64,000 nt of DNA, from positions 230,618 through 294,617 of the forward strand of contig NZ_LMSS01000005.1 in NCBI RefSeq assembly GCF_001429605.1, given 5' to 3'. Of the stretch, positions 8,015 through 15,312 are shown piece by piece. Numbering within the stretch: the first letter of the stretch is position 1; each line of letters begins with the position of its first letter. The notes under the pieces are model-generated. The model saw nothing but the letters and a program-made list of their open reading frames with translations. It was not told where the DNA came from and ran no database searches. The position numbers were made by a program, and so were the translations under genes. The stretch comes from Phycicoccus sp. Soil802 (GTDB taxonomy: Bacteria; Actinomycetota; Actinomycetes; Actinomycetales; Dermatophilaceae).

Positions 8015-9418
8015 GTGACGACACCTCGCGCGGCGGCGATCTACGCACGGATCAGCAGTGACACCGAAGGCACGGGCTTGGGTGTCACACGGCAGGTCCA
8101 GGACTGCGAACGTCTTGCCGAGCAACTGGGGTGGACAGTGGCTGAGGTGTATACGGACAACGACTTCTCGGCCTACTCGGGCAAGAAGCGACCCGCATAC
8201 GCGCAGATGTTGGACGACATCCGCGACGGCATCCGCGACGCCGTATTGGTGTACCACGTGGACCGGCTGACTCGGCGGCCTGTGGAGCTTGAAGAGTTCC
8301 GCGAAGCGTTGGATACGGCCGGGGTCAAGCATGTGCGGTTCGTCGTCGGTGACAGCGACATCATGACCGGCGACGGCCTGATGGTGGTCCGCTTCCTGGC
8401 AGCGGTCGCTGCGAACGAGTCGGCGTCCAAGTCACGACGGGTCAAGCGGAAGTTCCAGCAGAAGGCAGAGCGGGGTGAACCTCACGCCGGAGGACCCCGC
8501 CGACCCTTTGGGTACGCCGACGACAAGGTGACCGTGCGTGAGGACGAGGCCGTCGTGATCCGAACACTGGTCGCGCGGTTCTTGGCCGGAGAGTCGCTGC
8601 GGTCGCTGACGGTGTGGCTGGACCAGCAGGAGGTGCGAACGGTCGCAGGTGGACCGTGGAAGACGCCAACGCTGCGGACCTTGATTGCTTCGGGGCGCAT
8701 CGCCGGTCTGCGTGAGCACCAGGGACAGGTCATTGGTCCTGCGGTGTGGGACCCGATCATCAGCACCGACGAGCGGAACCGGGTCCTCGCGCGGATCGAG
8801 AGCCGCAAGACGAGTGGACGCCGAGCGCCGCGTCGGTATCTGCTGTCGGGTCTGCTCAGGTGTGGCAAATGCGGAAACCGGTTGTACTCCGCGGCCCGAG
8901 CCACCACACGCCGGTACGTCTGCAATTCCGGGCCTGACCACGGCGGGTGCGGGCGCTTGACCGTCGTCGCGGAGCCTGTGGAGCAGATGATTGCTGACGC
9001 GGTACTGATGCGCCTTTCCTCCCCTGCCCTGTCCGAAGCGTTGGCGGGTAGGGCAGCCGCCGACGAGCAAGCATCGAGCCTTGCTGACCAGGTCGACTCC
9101 GACCGGGAACAGCTCGACGAACTGGCAGGACTCTACGGGCGGAAGGCGATCAACGCGGCGGAGTGGCTTGCCGCTCGCAACCCCATCGAGGCCAGGCTGC
9201 GTGAGGGACAGCGACGGCTGAACCGGATGACCGCCAGCACCGCCCTTGACGGTTTGACCGGACTGGATGGGGACCTAGGACCCAAGTGGGCGGGGTTGAA
9301 CCTCGACCGGCAGCATGCCGTGATCAGCGCACTCCTCGAGCACGCCGTCGTTGGTCCGGGGACCCCAGGAGCCCGCGGACTGGACCCGAGCCGAGTCCAA
9401 CCCGTGTGGCGACTCTGA
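8015..9418 (+). CDS. Large serine recombinase (integrase)
   Basis: A 467-aa site-specific recombinase that inserts and excises this element. The N-terminal resolvase domain (residues 1-150) has AIYARISSDTEG with the nucleophilic Ser, and YHVDRLTRR. The recombinase domain is around 155-260 (GGPRRPFGY; IASGRIAGLREHQGQ). A zinc ribbon follows (LLRCGKCGNRLYS ... YVCNSG.DHGGCG) and a coiled-coil-like region around 345-400. The length and order fit the large serine integrase family. The start is GTG at 8015, only 27 bp from the attL core, the usual position for an integrase of this type. No separate recombination directionality factor was recognised. Confidence 0.95.
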   Translation: MTTPRAAAIYARISSDTEGTGLGVTRQVQDCERLAEQLGWTVAEVYTDNDFSAYSGKKRPAYAQMLDDIRDGIRDAVLVYHVDRLTRRPVELEEFREALDTAGVKHVRFVVGDSDIMTGDGLMVVRFLAAVAANESASKSRRVKRKFQQKAERGEPHAGGPRRPFGYADDKVTVREDEAVVIRTLVARFLAGESLRSLTVWLDQQEVRTVAGGPWKTPTLRTLIASGRIAGLREHQGQVIGPAVWDPIISTDERNRVLARIESRKTSGRRAPRRYLLSGLLRCGKCGNRLYSAARATTRRYVCNSGPDHGGCGRLTVVAEPVEQMIADAVLMRLSSPALSEALAGRAAADEQASSLADQVDSDREQLDELAGLYGRKAINAAEWLAARNPIEARLREGQRRLNRMTASTALDGLTGLDGDLGPKWAGLNLDRQHAVISALLEHAVVGPGTPGARGLDPSRVQPVWRL

Positions 9419-9613
9419 GGGCGGCAGGGTGGAGGCGGGCGCGCGCTTCGCTTGCCGCGGCCGCCTCCCACCCACGCCGCCGATCAGGGCAGCCACCTCG
9501 GACAGGATCCGCGGATCGCCCACCAGGACCGGAACGCCTTGGGCTGCACACGAATCCATCAGCCAGCGGCGCACCACCTCCTGCGGCACCTGCTGGGAAC
9601 CTGTCCCTGTCAT
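9275..9613 (-). CDS. Small element protein downstream of Rep
   Basis: Up to 112 aa. The first 45 residues (VVRRWLMDSCAAQGVPVLV, DPRILSEVAALIGG) look like a real, folded small domain of a kind I have seen beside replication genes in actinobacterial elements; the rest is Arg/Pro-rich and overlaps the 3' end of the integrase gene on the other strand, so a shorter product or a later frameshift is possible. The ATG is 1 bp after the Rep stop codon, so it is probably co-translated with Rep. Function unknown. Confidence 0.5.
   Translation of the reverse strand: MTGTGSQQVPQEVVRRWLMDSCAAQGVPVLVGDPRILSEVAALIGGVGGRRPRQAKRAPASTLPPSESPHGLDSARVQSAGSWGPRTNDGVLEECADHGMLPVEVQPRPLGS
9427..9473 (+). terminator. 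Hairpin after the integrase gene
   Basis: GGGTGGAGGCGG at 9427-9438 pairs with CCGCCTCCCACCC at 9461-9473, with one bulged base. There is no T run. It begins 8 bp after the integrase stop and could end transcription in either direction, but it also lies within the small minus-strand ORF. Confidence 0.45.
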
Positions 9614-9614
9614 C

Positions 9615-10379
9615 TCAGCCGGCCCACTGCACCCAAACGGCCGGCGGACCTTGCCAGTCTTCGACCTCATCGGAGGACCAGGACGTCGCGGGGAGTCCAC
9701 CCATCAGGTCCGCAGCCTGAGCTAGAACGTCCTCACGGGTGGCACCACGCAACCGGATCACCTCCGGGGTGTAGCCCTGTGCGACGTCGAACCGGTGCAG
9801 CCCACGGGGACGGTGGCCAGCCTGCTCATCCATGAAGGTTTTGGCCACGTACTTCGACAGGTAGCCCGCAGCCCGTCGTGCCTCTGCCAACTTGCCCGAC
9901 CCCACCGGCAGGTCACCTAGCAGCTTGATGTGGACGAAGCCGCGACCCCATGCGGTATCGAGGTCCTTGCGGGCGATGTAGCGTCCTGCGGCGAAGTGGA
10001 CGTGGAAGTGCACCCCGTCCTTGTGCAACTCGGGCACCCACGCGTAGGGAAACGGCTCCCCGACTTGCTCCCGCAGATTCCGGAAGAACACCCCGACGTC
10101 CTGGCGCACCTGGCGGGCGTCAGTGCACCGCGGCGGGCCGTAGGTCAGCGTGCCCAGCCTGTTCAACAGGTTGGCCGCGCAGTAGCGGCGCAACCTGGCG
10201 CGGGCGCGACGACCCGCCTCGACCGCCGCACGCTCAGGGTCCGCAGCGGGACCACCCACATGCCCGGAGACTCGTTCACGGGCGGACTGGAAACAACCCC
10301 CGGCCTCACCGGCACCGGGGTACAGCGTGAGCATCCAACCGCGTTGCAGTTGCGGCTCAGGGACACAAAATGACGACAT
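9615..10379 (-). CDS. HUH-type rolling-circle replication initiator (Rep)
   Basis: A 254-aa protein with the three motifs of HUH endonucleases: motif 1 LGTLTYG near residue 86, the metal-binding motif GVHFHVHFA near 130 and the Tyr motif AGYLSKYVAK near 178. It would nick a double-strand origin and stay bound to the 5' end, replicating the excised circle by the rolling-circle route. I chose ATG 10379 because AGAGGTG lies 8 bp upstream; a TTG at 10442 would add 21 residues. Rep and the following small ORF form one transcript. No helicase or partition gene is seen. Confidence 0.82.
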   Translation of the reverse strand: MSSFCVPEPQLQRGWMLTLYPGAGEAGGCFQSARERVSGHVGGPAADPERAAVEAGRRARARLRRYCAANLLNRLGTLTYGPPRCTDARQVRQDVGVFFRNLREQVGEPFPYAWVPELHKDGVHFHVHFAAGRYIARKDLDTAWGRGFVHIKLLGDLPVGSGKLAEARRAAGYLSKYVAKTFMDEQAGHRPRGLHRFDVAQGYTPEVIRLRGATREDVLAQAADLMGGLPATSWSSDEVEDWQGPPAVWVQWAG

Positions 10380-10852
10380 CGAAACACCTCTTGGGATAGC
10401 GCCAATGGGAAGCGCGCTCACCCCCGAGCCGGGGCAGAACAAAAGGCCGGGAGCGAGTGCTCGACCGGCCCTAAGTGAGGTGGCACCTTTCAGACGGCAA
10501 CCACGAGGCGCGCTGCGGACCGCGCTCCGATTCCGTTACCGCATCCCTGCCGCACGACTGCGACTACTTTTTCCCCCGGGACCAGGGGCGTGATGAGTGA
10601 GTTATGGGTGGTATCGCCACCGGTCTGTGACGTCCGCAGACCCCATGACTATCAAGGCGAATCACAACGATGCAATACCCGCTAGCGAAGATCACCCGAA
10701 CGGACGAGCCCCCACGAAAACGGGCGCGGTGGCTGCAGCCCAGCAACGTCTACGCATGCTGCCGATGAGCGGACGTCTCGCTCTAGGGCTGGCATGCTTC
10801 GGCCCATGACCTCCGAGAGCCGCAGACCACCCGCTTGGATGGTGTGGTGCCC
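10380..10852. other. Non-coding interval of the element, candidate replication origin
   Basis: This is the only gap over 300 bp in the window. Short open frames exist on both strands but none has a good start site or a recognisable product. It lies directly upstream of rep and holds several inverted repeats: 10445-10470 and GGTGG/CCACC around 10606-10620. A double-strand origin and a rep promoter with attenuator would be expected here; I cannot identify the nick site. Confidence 0.4.
10445..10470 (-). terminator. Hairpin with T run, upstream of rep
   Basis: GGCCGG/CCGGCC outer arms and GAGC/GCTC inner arms around a small loop, followed on the minus strand by TTTT (10441-10444). This is a good intrinsic terminator for leftward transcripts, or an attenuator in a rep leader. 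Confidence 0.6.
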
Positions 10853-11023
10853 ATGATCTGCTGCTTCTGTGGTGAAGCCTTGAAGGCCGCATGGGCGACA
10901 ACCTTGGCCGTTGCCCCACCACGGTCGGAGGGCGAAACCCAAGGGCTCTACTGCCATGGTCGTTGCCTGCTGGACAGGCTTCACCCGTCGATCCCGTTCC
11001 TCCCCAGCATCGAGGACGCCTAG
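10853..11023 (+). CDS. Small Cys-rich, zinc-ribbon-like protein
   Basis: 56 aa with CCFCGE near the start and YCHGRCL near residue 40, a likely zinc site made of two Cys pairs and/or His. The end, LHPSIPFLPSIEDA, is of a type I associate with small actinobacterial proteins of unknown role. ATG 10853 is used; GTG at 10841 or 10844 would add a few residues and no strong ribosome-binding site decides between them. It may act with the next gene. Confidence 0.6.
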   Translation: MICCFCGEALKAAWATTLAVAPPRSEGETQGLYCHGRCLLDRLHPSIPFLPSIEDA

Positions 11024-11094
11024 CGAGACGCCCTTTCATGCCGTAATTCGATCCAGCACGAGCGGCTGCTGTGCCAACAGGAGAGGATGCTCCC

Positions 11095-11520
11095 GTGGAC
11101 CAGACCCAGGAGAGAAGGCTGATCGGTAGTCTGGCTTTGGCTCTGGAACAAGTGGCCAACGGGGAACTGAAGTTCATGGCCGCAGTCCAGTCGGCAGATC
11201 AGGCCGACCTTGGGAAAGCCGCTGCGTCTCTGCCACACACATTGATCCTGACGGGGGCAGCGACGGCCGCCGTGCTCGGAGACCTGCTCGATGGCTCGTG
11301 CGCGTGGCAGGACGCTCAGGCGTGGGCGTTCTTCGTGCGCCGAGGCTACGTGCCTAGTTGGCGAAGTCCGATCCTGCCGATTGCCGTCGACTATGAGGAC
11401 TTCTACGAAGACGCCATAGTCGAGGCCGTCTCACGTATGGACGAGCTTGGAGACGAGGTGGATGGCCACATTTCCGAGGCCGAGGGACGCCTGTTGCTCC
11501 AACTCTTGGGAGTGCCGTAG
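11095..11520 (+). CDS. Hypothetical element protein
   Basis: 141 aa, mostly helical by eye, acidic, no membrane segment. I recognise no family. Features: RLIGSLALALEQVANGEL, a hydrophobic helix PHTLILTGAATAAVLGDLL, and YEDFYEDAIVEAVSRMDELGDEVDGHI near the end. GTG at 11095 is chosen because AGGAGAGG lies 8 bp upstream; a GTG at 11071 in frame lies upstream of this site and is less likely. It sits 71 bp after the Cys-rich ORF. Confidence 0.6.
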   Translation: MDQTQERRLIGSLALALEQVANGELKFMAAVQSADQADLGKAAASLPHTLILTGAATAAVLGDLLDGSCAWQDAQAWAFFVRRGYVPSWRSPILPIAVDYEDFYEDAIVEAVSRMDELGDEVDGHISEAEGRLLLQLLGVP

Positions 11521-11620
11521 TCCGGAAGGTCCCAGTGAGAACGTCCCCTCATGCCCCGAGGCGGAGTCCGAGTTGTGTTGCTATTTCAAGTGAAGAGCGC
11601 GGTCGGGCGTATAGCCTGCC

Positions 11621-12457
11621 GTGATGCTGCACTCGCAACGGAAACGACGCGCCGACCGTGACGCTCGTGAGGCGGAAGGCGAGAACCTCTGGGTGGAGGA
11701 CGTCCCCCAAGCAGCTCGCGTCAAGATTGCTACTTTTTGGGCACTCCTACAGGAGAAGTCCTCTGAGTACGTCGGCACCATTAATCGAGAAGTCGCCGAC
11801 CTGATGCGACTCGGCGGGGGTTACAACGTCCGATCCATTGATGGGGACTCGCTCATCAAAGCGACGAACGCCGATGTGGCTCTCGACGTTATTGGATCCT
11901 TTGCCCTCTACGTTAAGGACGGTCGGTCCATCTCGCGGTTCGCTTCCGACTTTGATCAGTTCGTTAATACCGTATTCGAGGACTACCGGGTCGCCTATCG
12001 AATGGTGGATCAGGAGGTCATCCCCATCGGTTCGGATGAACTGCATACCGAGGTCGTCGCCCCCGCTTTGCGCTTGCTTGTTGGAGCGCAGTTCAGTAAG
12101 GCCCACGCCGCCTATTTGGACGCACTCAAGGAGATTCCGGCCAGCCCTGCCAACGCTATAACCGATGCGGGCACTGCCCTCCAGGAAGTCCTTACGGCCG
12201 TGGGCTGCGCCGGAAACGCGCTTGGCCCTCTCATCAAAAGCGCCAAGAAGAAGGGTCTCCTAGCGCCGCATGACGATGCGCTCAACAATGGGCTCGAGAA
12301 TTTCTTGAATTGGGCTTCGGCTGACCGTAGTCAAACTGGCGATGGCCACCACGTCTCCGATGCCACGCGGGCGGATGCCTGGCTAATGGTCCATATAGTT
12401 GGCGCGCTTATCGTCCGACTCGTGGACCCGTCGAAGAGATCGACGTCGGGCATCTGA
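11621..12457 (+). CDS. Abi-C-like (abortive infection C-terminal type) protein
   Basis: 278 aa. The C-terminal 100 residues (SPANAITDAGTALQEVLTAVG, LGPLIKSAKKKGLL, LENFLNWASADR, then ADAWLMVHIVGALIVRLV) follow the layout of the abortive-infection C-terminal domain (Abi_C): a helix with Ala/Glu, a Gly-Leu-Leu turn, a short charged loop with Gly/His, and a final hydrophobic helix. The N-terminal 170 residues are unrecognised. It starts at GTG 11621 or ATG 11624; TATAGC at 11610-11615 suggests a leaderless transcript. AT-richer than the chromosome. A phage-defence role is inferred from the domain and from being cargo of a mobile element. Confidence 0.6.
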   Translation: MMLHSQRKRRADRDAREAEGENLWVEDVPQAARVKIATFWALLQEKSSEYVGTINREVADLMRLGGGYNVRSIDGDSLIKATNADVALDVIGSFALYVKDGRSISRFASDFDQFVNTVFEDYRVAYRMVDQEVIPIGSDELHTEVVAPALRLLVGAQFSKAHAAYLDALKEIPASPANAITDAGTALQEVLTAVGCAGNALGPLIKSAKKKGLLAPHDDALNNGLENFLNWASADRSQTGDGHHVSDATRADAWLMVHIVGALIVRLVDPSKRSTSGI

Positions 12458-12520
12458 TCTCGACCCGTTGACCGTCGATGATCCGCAGGCGAACCAAATG
12501 GGCCTGCTTACCTGCCACGC

Positions 12521-13600
12521 CTACTCAATTGGCGGCAGGAAGCCAGCCTTGTCGAGCCTCTTCGAGTTCGCCCGCGCGACCACGGAACCAACTGGGGTGA
12601 CGCTGAAGAAGACTGCGAACTCATCCCACCACCCAGCGATTTGGTTCAGGGTTGGGAGCGTGCAAAGGCGTTCGCGGTAGGCAGGCACTAGGGAGTCGTC
12701 GCGCTCGTCCAGTTTGTAGGCCGAACTCGCCACCGCCGCGGCGGCCTCCGCTTCCGCATCGGACTTGCCCGCTCCCACCAGCAGCGACCTAAAGCCGTTG
12801 CTACCCGTGAATGGCAATCGCTCGTAGCCTGGCTTGAAGGTGTGTGGCACCGGCGCGACGCTGATCCGGTGGACGTCCCGCAGCTCTGCAATCGCGGCAG
12901 TCCCCTCCTCGGCGCCCGCAGGCAAGCCCACGGACAAATAGCCTGGTGTCTTTTCAGTCCAGTAGTCAGCGAGCTTCTTGAATGACTGTATTGAGTCCTG
13001 CCGTACTGCGCCGAGTACATCCAGATGTTCGATCCACGCCCGCCCCGACGGCAGTTCCAAACCCTCGGACAACTGTTCAAGCATTCGATCCATCGCGCCG
13101 AGACCCTCATCCACGTCCCCGTTCAGAGGCGAATACTGGGCCGCTGCGGCATAGACGGTGAGGCCACGGAGTGCCTGCGAATCCATTTGGTCGACGATCT
13201 CGATCGCCCGATTAATTCCCGCCCGAACCGGCCGATCGTCTGCACGTTTGGCACGATCCTCAATCAAAGCAGCAAGGATGTCGTAGTCGTTGTCGCGCTC
13301 GGTACTCGCTGCGCCGATTTGAGCCTTTCGCAGAGCGACTTGGAACGCCGGGTCCGCCATAGCGCCAAGTAGCCCTTGCCTCGCCAAACCATCAATAAGG
13401 ATGCCGTCGAACCGCGCGATGCGTTCCGCCGCAATAGTTTGCGCCTCTACCGTGTACCCATCTATTGCCTCACGTGCGCTCTCTCGCGCAATTTCCCGAG
13501 CACGATCTTCTGTCACCCCTTGGACAATTACCAAATCGCCAGAGACTTGGACCTGGCTCGAATTGTCGCCAGCCTTTTGCCCCTGTCCCCGTACGATCAC
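12521..13600 (-). CDS. LPO_1073/Vpar_1526-like protein, coupled to a membrane peptide
   Basis: 359 aa, soluble. The N-terminus KAGDNSSQVQVSGDLVIVQG followed by a helix (DRAREIARESAREAI) resembles the start of the LPO_1073/Vpar_1526 family as I remember it. The middle is helical with RAGINRAIEIVDQMDSQALRGLTVYA; the C-terminus is unrecognised. It starts at GTG 13600, which overlaps the stop of the membrane peptide gene (GTGA), so the two are translationally coupled. No catalytic motif is evident. Being at the edge of a mobile element with an Abi-like gene, a defence or exclusion role is a reasonable guess, not shown by sequence. Confidence 0.6.
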   Translation of the reverse strand: MIVRGQGQKAGDNSSQVQVSGDLVIVQGVTEDRAREIARESAREAIDGYTVEAQTIAAERIARFDGILIDGLARQGLLGAMADPAFQVALRKAQIGAASTERDNDYDILAALIEDRAKRADDRPVRAGINRAIEIVDQMDSQALRGLTVYAAAAQYSPLNGDVDEGLGAMDRMLEQLSEGLELPSGRAWIEHLDVLGAVRQDSIQSFKKLADYWTEKTPGYLSVGLPAGAEEGTAAIAELRDVHRISVAPVPHTFKPGYERLPFTGSNGFRSLLVGAGKSDAEAEAAAAVASSAYKLDERDDSLVPAYRERLCTLPTLNQIAGWWDEFAVFFSVTPVGSVVARANSKRLDKAGFLPPIE

Positions 13601-13776
13601 TGCTTAGGCCCCTCGGTGTAGTCCCGCCCGACCTGGGTTTGCCTCGACCGGTCACCCCCACGCTGCGATTGGCGGGTGCTATTGATGCCGACTCGCCACC
13701 CAATGAAGCCGCCAGCTGACCCTCCAAGAACCAAGCCGATGAGCATGGTGCCTAGACCATCAAAGAACCAATCCAT
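13597..13776 (-). CDS. 59-aa single-pass membrane peptide with GD.S.Q.QV motif
   Basis: Starts MDWFFDGLG, has one membrane segment (MLIGLVLGGSAGGFIGWRVGI) and a polar tail QRGGDRSRQTQVGRDYTEG. The tail repeats the pattern at the start of the next protein (QKAGDNSSQVQVSGD). The ATG at 13776 has a strong ribosome-binding site, AAGGGAGGGG, 2-3 bp away at its near end. Its TGA overlaps the GTG of the downstream gene. It would place its tail at the inner face of the membrane if oriented with the short end outside. Confidence 0.75.
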   Translation of the reverse strand: MDWFFDGLGTMLIGLVLGGSAGGFIGWRVGINSTRQSQRGGDRSRQTQVGRDYTEGPKQ

Positions 13777-13865
13777 GGCCCCTCCCTTCTTAAAAGCCAT
13801 CCTGCCATGGCCTGCACTCCGACGTCGGGGCCATGCCCCGCCGATCGCGGGCAATTGGACGCGCG

Positions 13866-15044
13866 TCAACGAGGCTTGGTTGCTGCAGCCTCACAGAGGG
13901 CTGGTTTAGGAGTAGCCGCATTGGTCAGGTCGGTGGGGCCGCCGTCGGCCCAGTGCCACAGGTGGTGTGCGTCGCACCAGGTCGCGGGGACCGAACAGTC
14001 GGGGAAGGTGCAGCCGCGGTCGCGTAACCACAAGGCCCGGGCCTGGGCGGAGGTGAAGAGCCGGAACCTGCGGCCGAGGTCCAGGACCTGCCCGGCCTTG
14101 CTGAGCACGACCGGGAGGATCCCGGCGTCGCAGGCGATCTTGCGGGCGGTCTGCGGCGGCAGCAGGGTCCCGGCCTCACCGGACCCGACCACGGTGGCGG
14201 CGCGGGTGCGGCCGGTCAGGCCCTCGAGGGTGACGGTCACGAACAGCTGCGCCTTGTCGGTGGTGGCGACCCCGTCGGCGGACGCGACGCCGCGGCGGAC
14301 GACCTCGAGCAGGACGTCCATCCGGCGTTGCCCGGACGGGCGCCGGTCTGGCTCCCCCTGCGCGGGGCGGGGCGCGGACAATCCTTGGACGGCGGCCTCG
14401 ATCACGGTCTTGGCTTCGGTGTCGACGACCATCGTGTACTCGAACAGCCCGGTCCCGTCGGCGAACGGCTGCGACAACGACCGCCGCTCACCCGCCCGGT
14501 CGTGCTCGGCCTGCAGCTCCCCGGCCGCGCCGTGCTTGGCGACCAGTCGTTCCCGCAGCCCGCGGACGTCCTTGGGCCGGCCCCACGACGCGACGTCGAC
14601 CAGCCCGTCCATCACCGGGCCGTGCGCCCCGGGGGCCAGCCGCGGGGCGAGCCGGTCGAACTCCTCGACCACCACGACCGCGGTCACCAGCGGCACCCGC
14701 GCCTCACGCACCGCCGCCACGAGGGCGGCATACCGGTCGTCGGTGGCGGCTTCGGCGACCCGGACGACCCGCGCGGACCCGCCCGCCCGCAGGGCCGGGC
14801 AGTGGTCCAGCAGCCACGCGGACCCGCCGGACCGGCCCGCCCCGGTCTCACCCCGGTCGGTGGCCTCGCGGAGCACGTCCACCCGGGCCGCGTCGGCCCG
14901 CACCGCGAGCTGGTCGAGCAGCCCCGCGAACTCGCCCAGCCCGGCACCGTCGGCGGACCACAGCTCGGCGTCGATCCCGGTCAGCGCGGCGCAGGCGTCC
15001 TGGACAGCCGTGCGGCGCTGTTCGAATGTCATCCCCCGATCCAT
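13866..15044 (-). pseudogene. 5' fragment of a DUF222/HNH (13E12-type) endonuclease gene
   Basis: Encodes the DUF222 N-terminal domain (from MTFEQRRTAVQDACAAL) and the start of the HNH domain (CTFPDCSVPATWCDAHHLWHWADGGPTDLTNAA). Beyond 13921 it runs into element sequence and adds TPKPALCEAAATKPR before a stop at 13866, so a 392-aa chimera without the last HNH His/Cys residues could still be made. ATG 15044 or 15032 are possible starts; neither has a perfect ribosome-binding site. The 3' half is at 7802-7985. 13E12-type genes are often present in several copies and are used as integration targets in mycobacteria, which fits the insertion here. Confidence 0.88.
13914..13929. other. attR, inferred crossover TT at 13921-13922
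   Basis: Element half AGCCGCA, core TT, host half GGTCAGG. Rebuilt attB is GGCGGCG-TT-GGTCAGG, which encodes ...DLTNAAL... in the HNH gene on the minus strand. Confidence 0.75.
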
Positions 15045-15312
15045 GCCACCGAACCTACCGGCCGGGTCTGACAACCCACCGGCTACGAAACCTGTTGGTA
15101 CACAATCCGATTCGCACGCCGGGATGGCCACCAGATCCGGCGCCGATACCGCACGCGCTGTCCACAGGGCGAGGCGCGCGACTCCGATGTCCACAGGATC
15201 CGGCCCGGCCGACTGAGCAGGCCGGCCCGGCCGACTGAGGACGCCGAAGCCCCTCCGACCAGGGGAACATCCGGGGACTCCCCCCACCCGGGCACACGGA
15301 TAGGATTGGTCG

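Larger units (their letters stand above)
7986..13922. mobile_element. Integrated serine-integrase element, about 5.94 kb, inside an HNH gene
   Basis: The boundaries come from the target gene: the two halves of the DUF222/HNH gene rejoin in frame if everything between the TT at 7986-7987 and the TT at 13921-13922 is removed. Gene order is serine integrase (next to attL), small ORF, HUH Rep, about 470 bp non-coding, two small ORFs, an Abi-C-like gene, then a convergent pair made of a membrane peptide and a larger protein next to attR. No capsid, portal or conjugation gene is seen, so it is best described as an integrative rolling-circle-type element or satellite. The right half (11.6-13.8 kb) is visibly richer in A and T than the chromosome. 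Confidence 0.88.

Noticed and set aside
10564-10809. Two short opposing frames in the element's non-coding interval
   Set aside because: No ribosome-binding site, no family resemblance, and the region looks like an origin.
12399-12680. Plus-strand frame between the Abi-like gene and its convergent neighbour
   Set aside because: It overlaps both real genes in other frames and has no usable start site.
13807-15216. Long plus-strand open frame opposite the HNH gene
   Set aside because: It is a Ser/Arg/Thr-rich antisense frame of the DUF222 gene; the minus-strand product has a clear family match.
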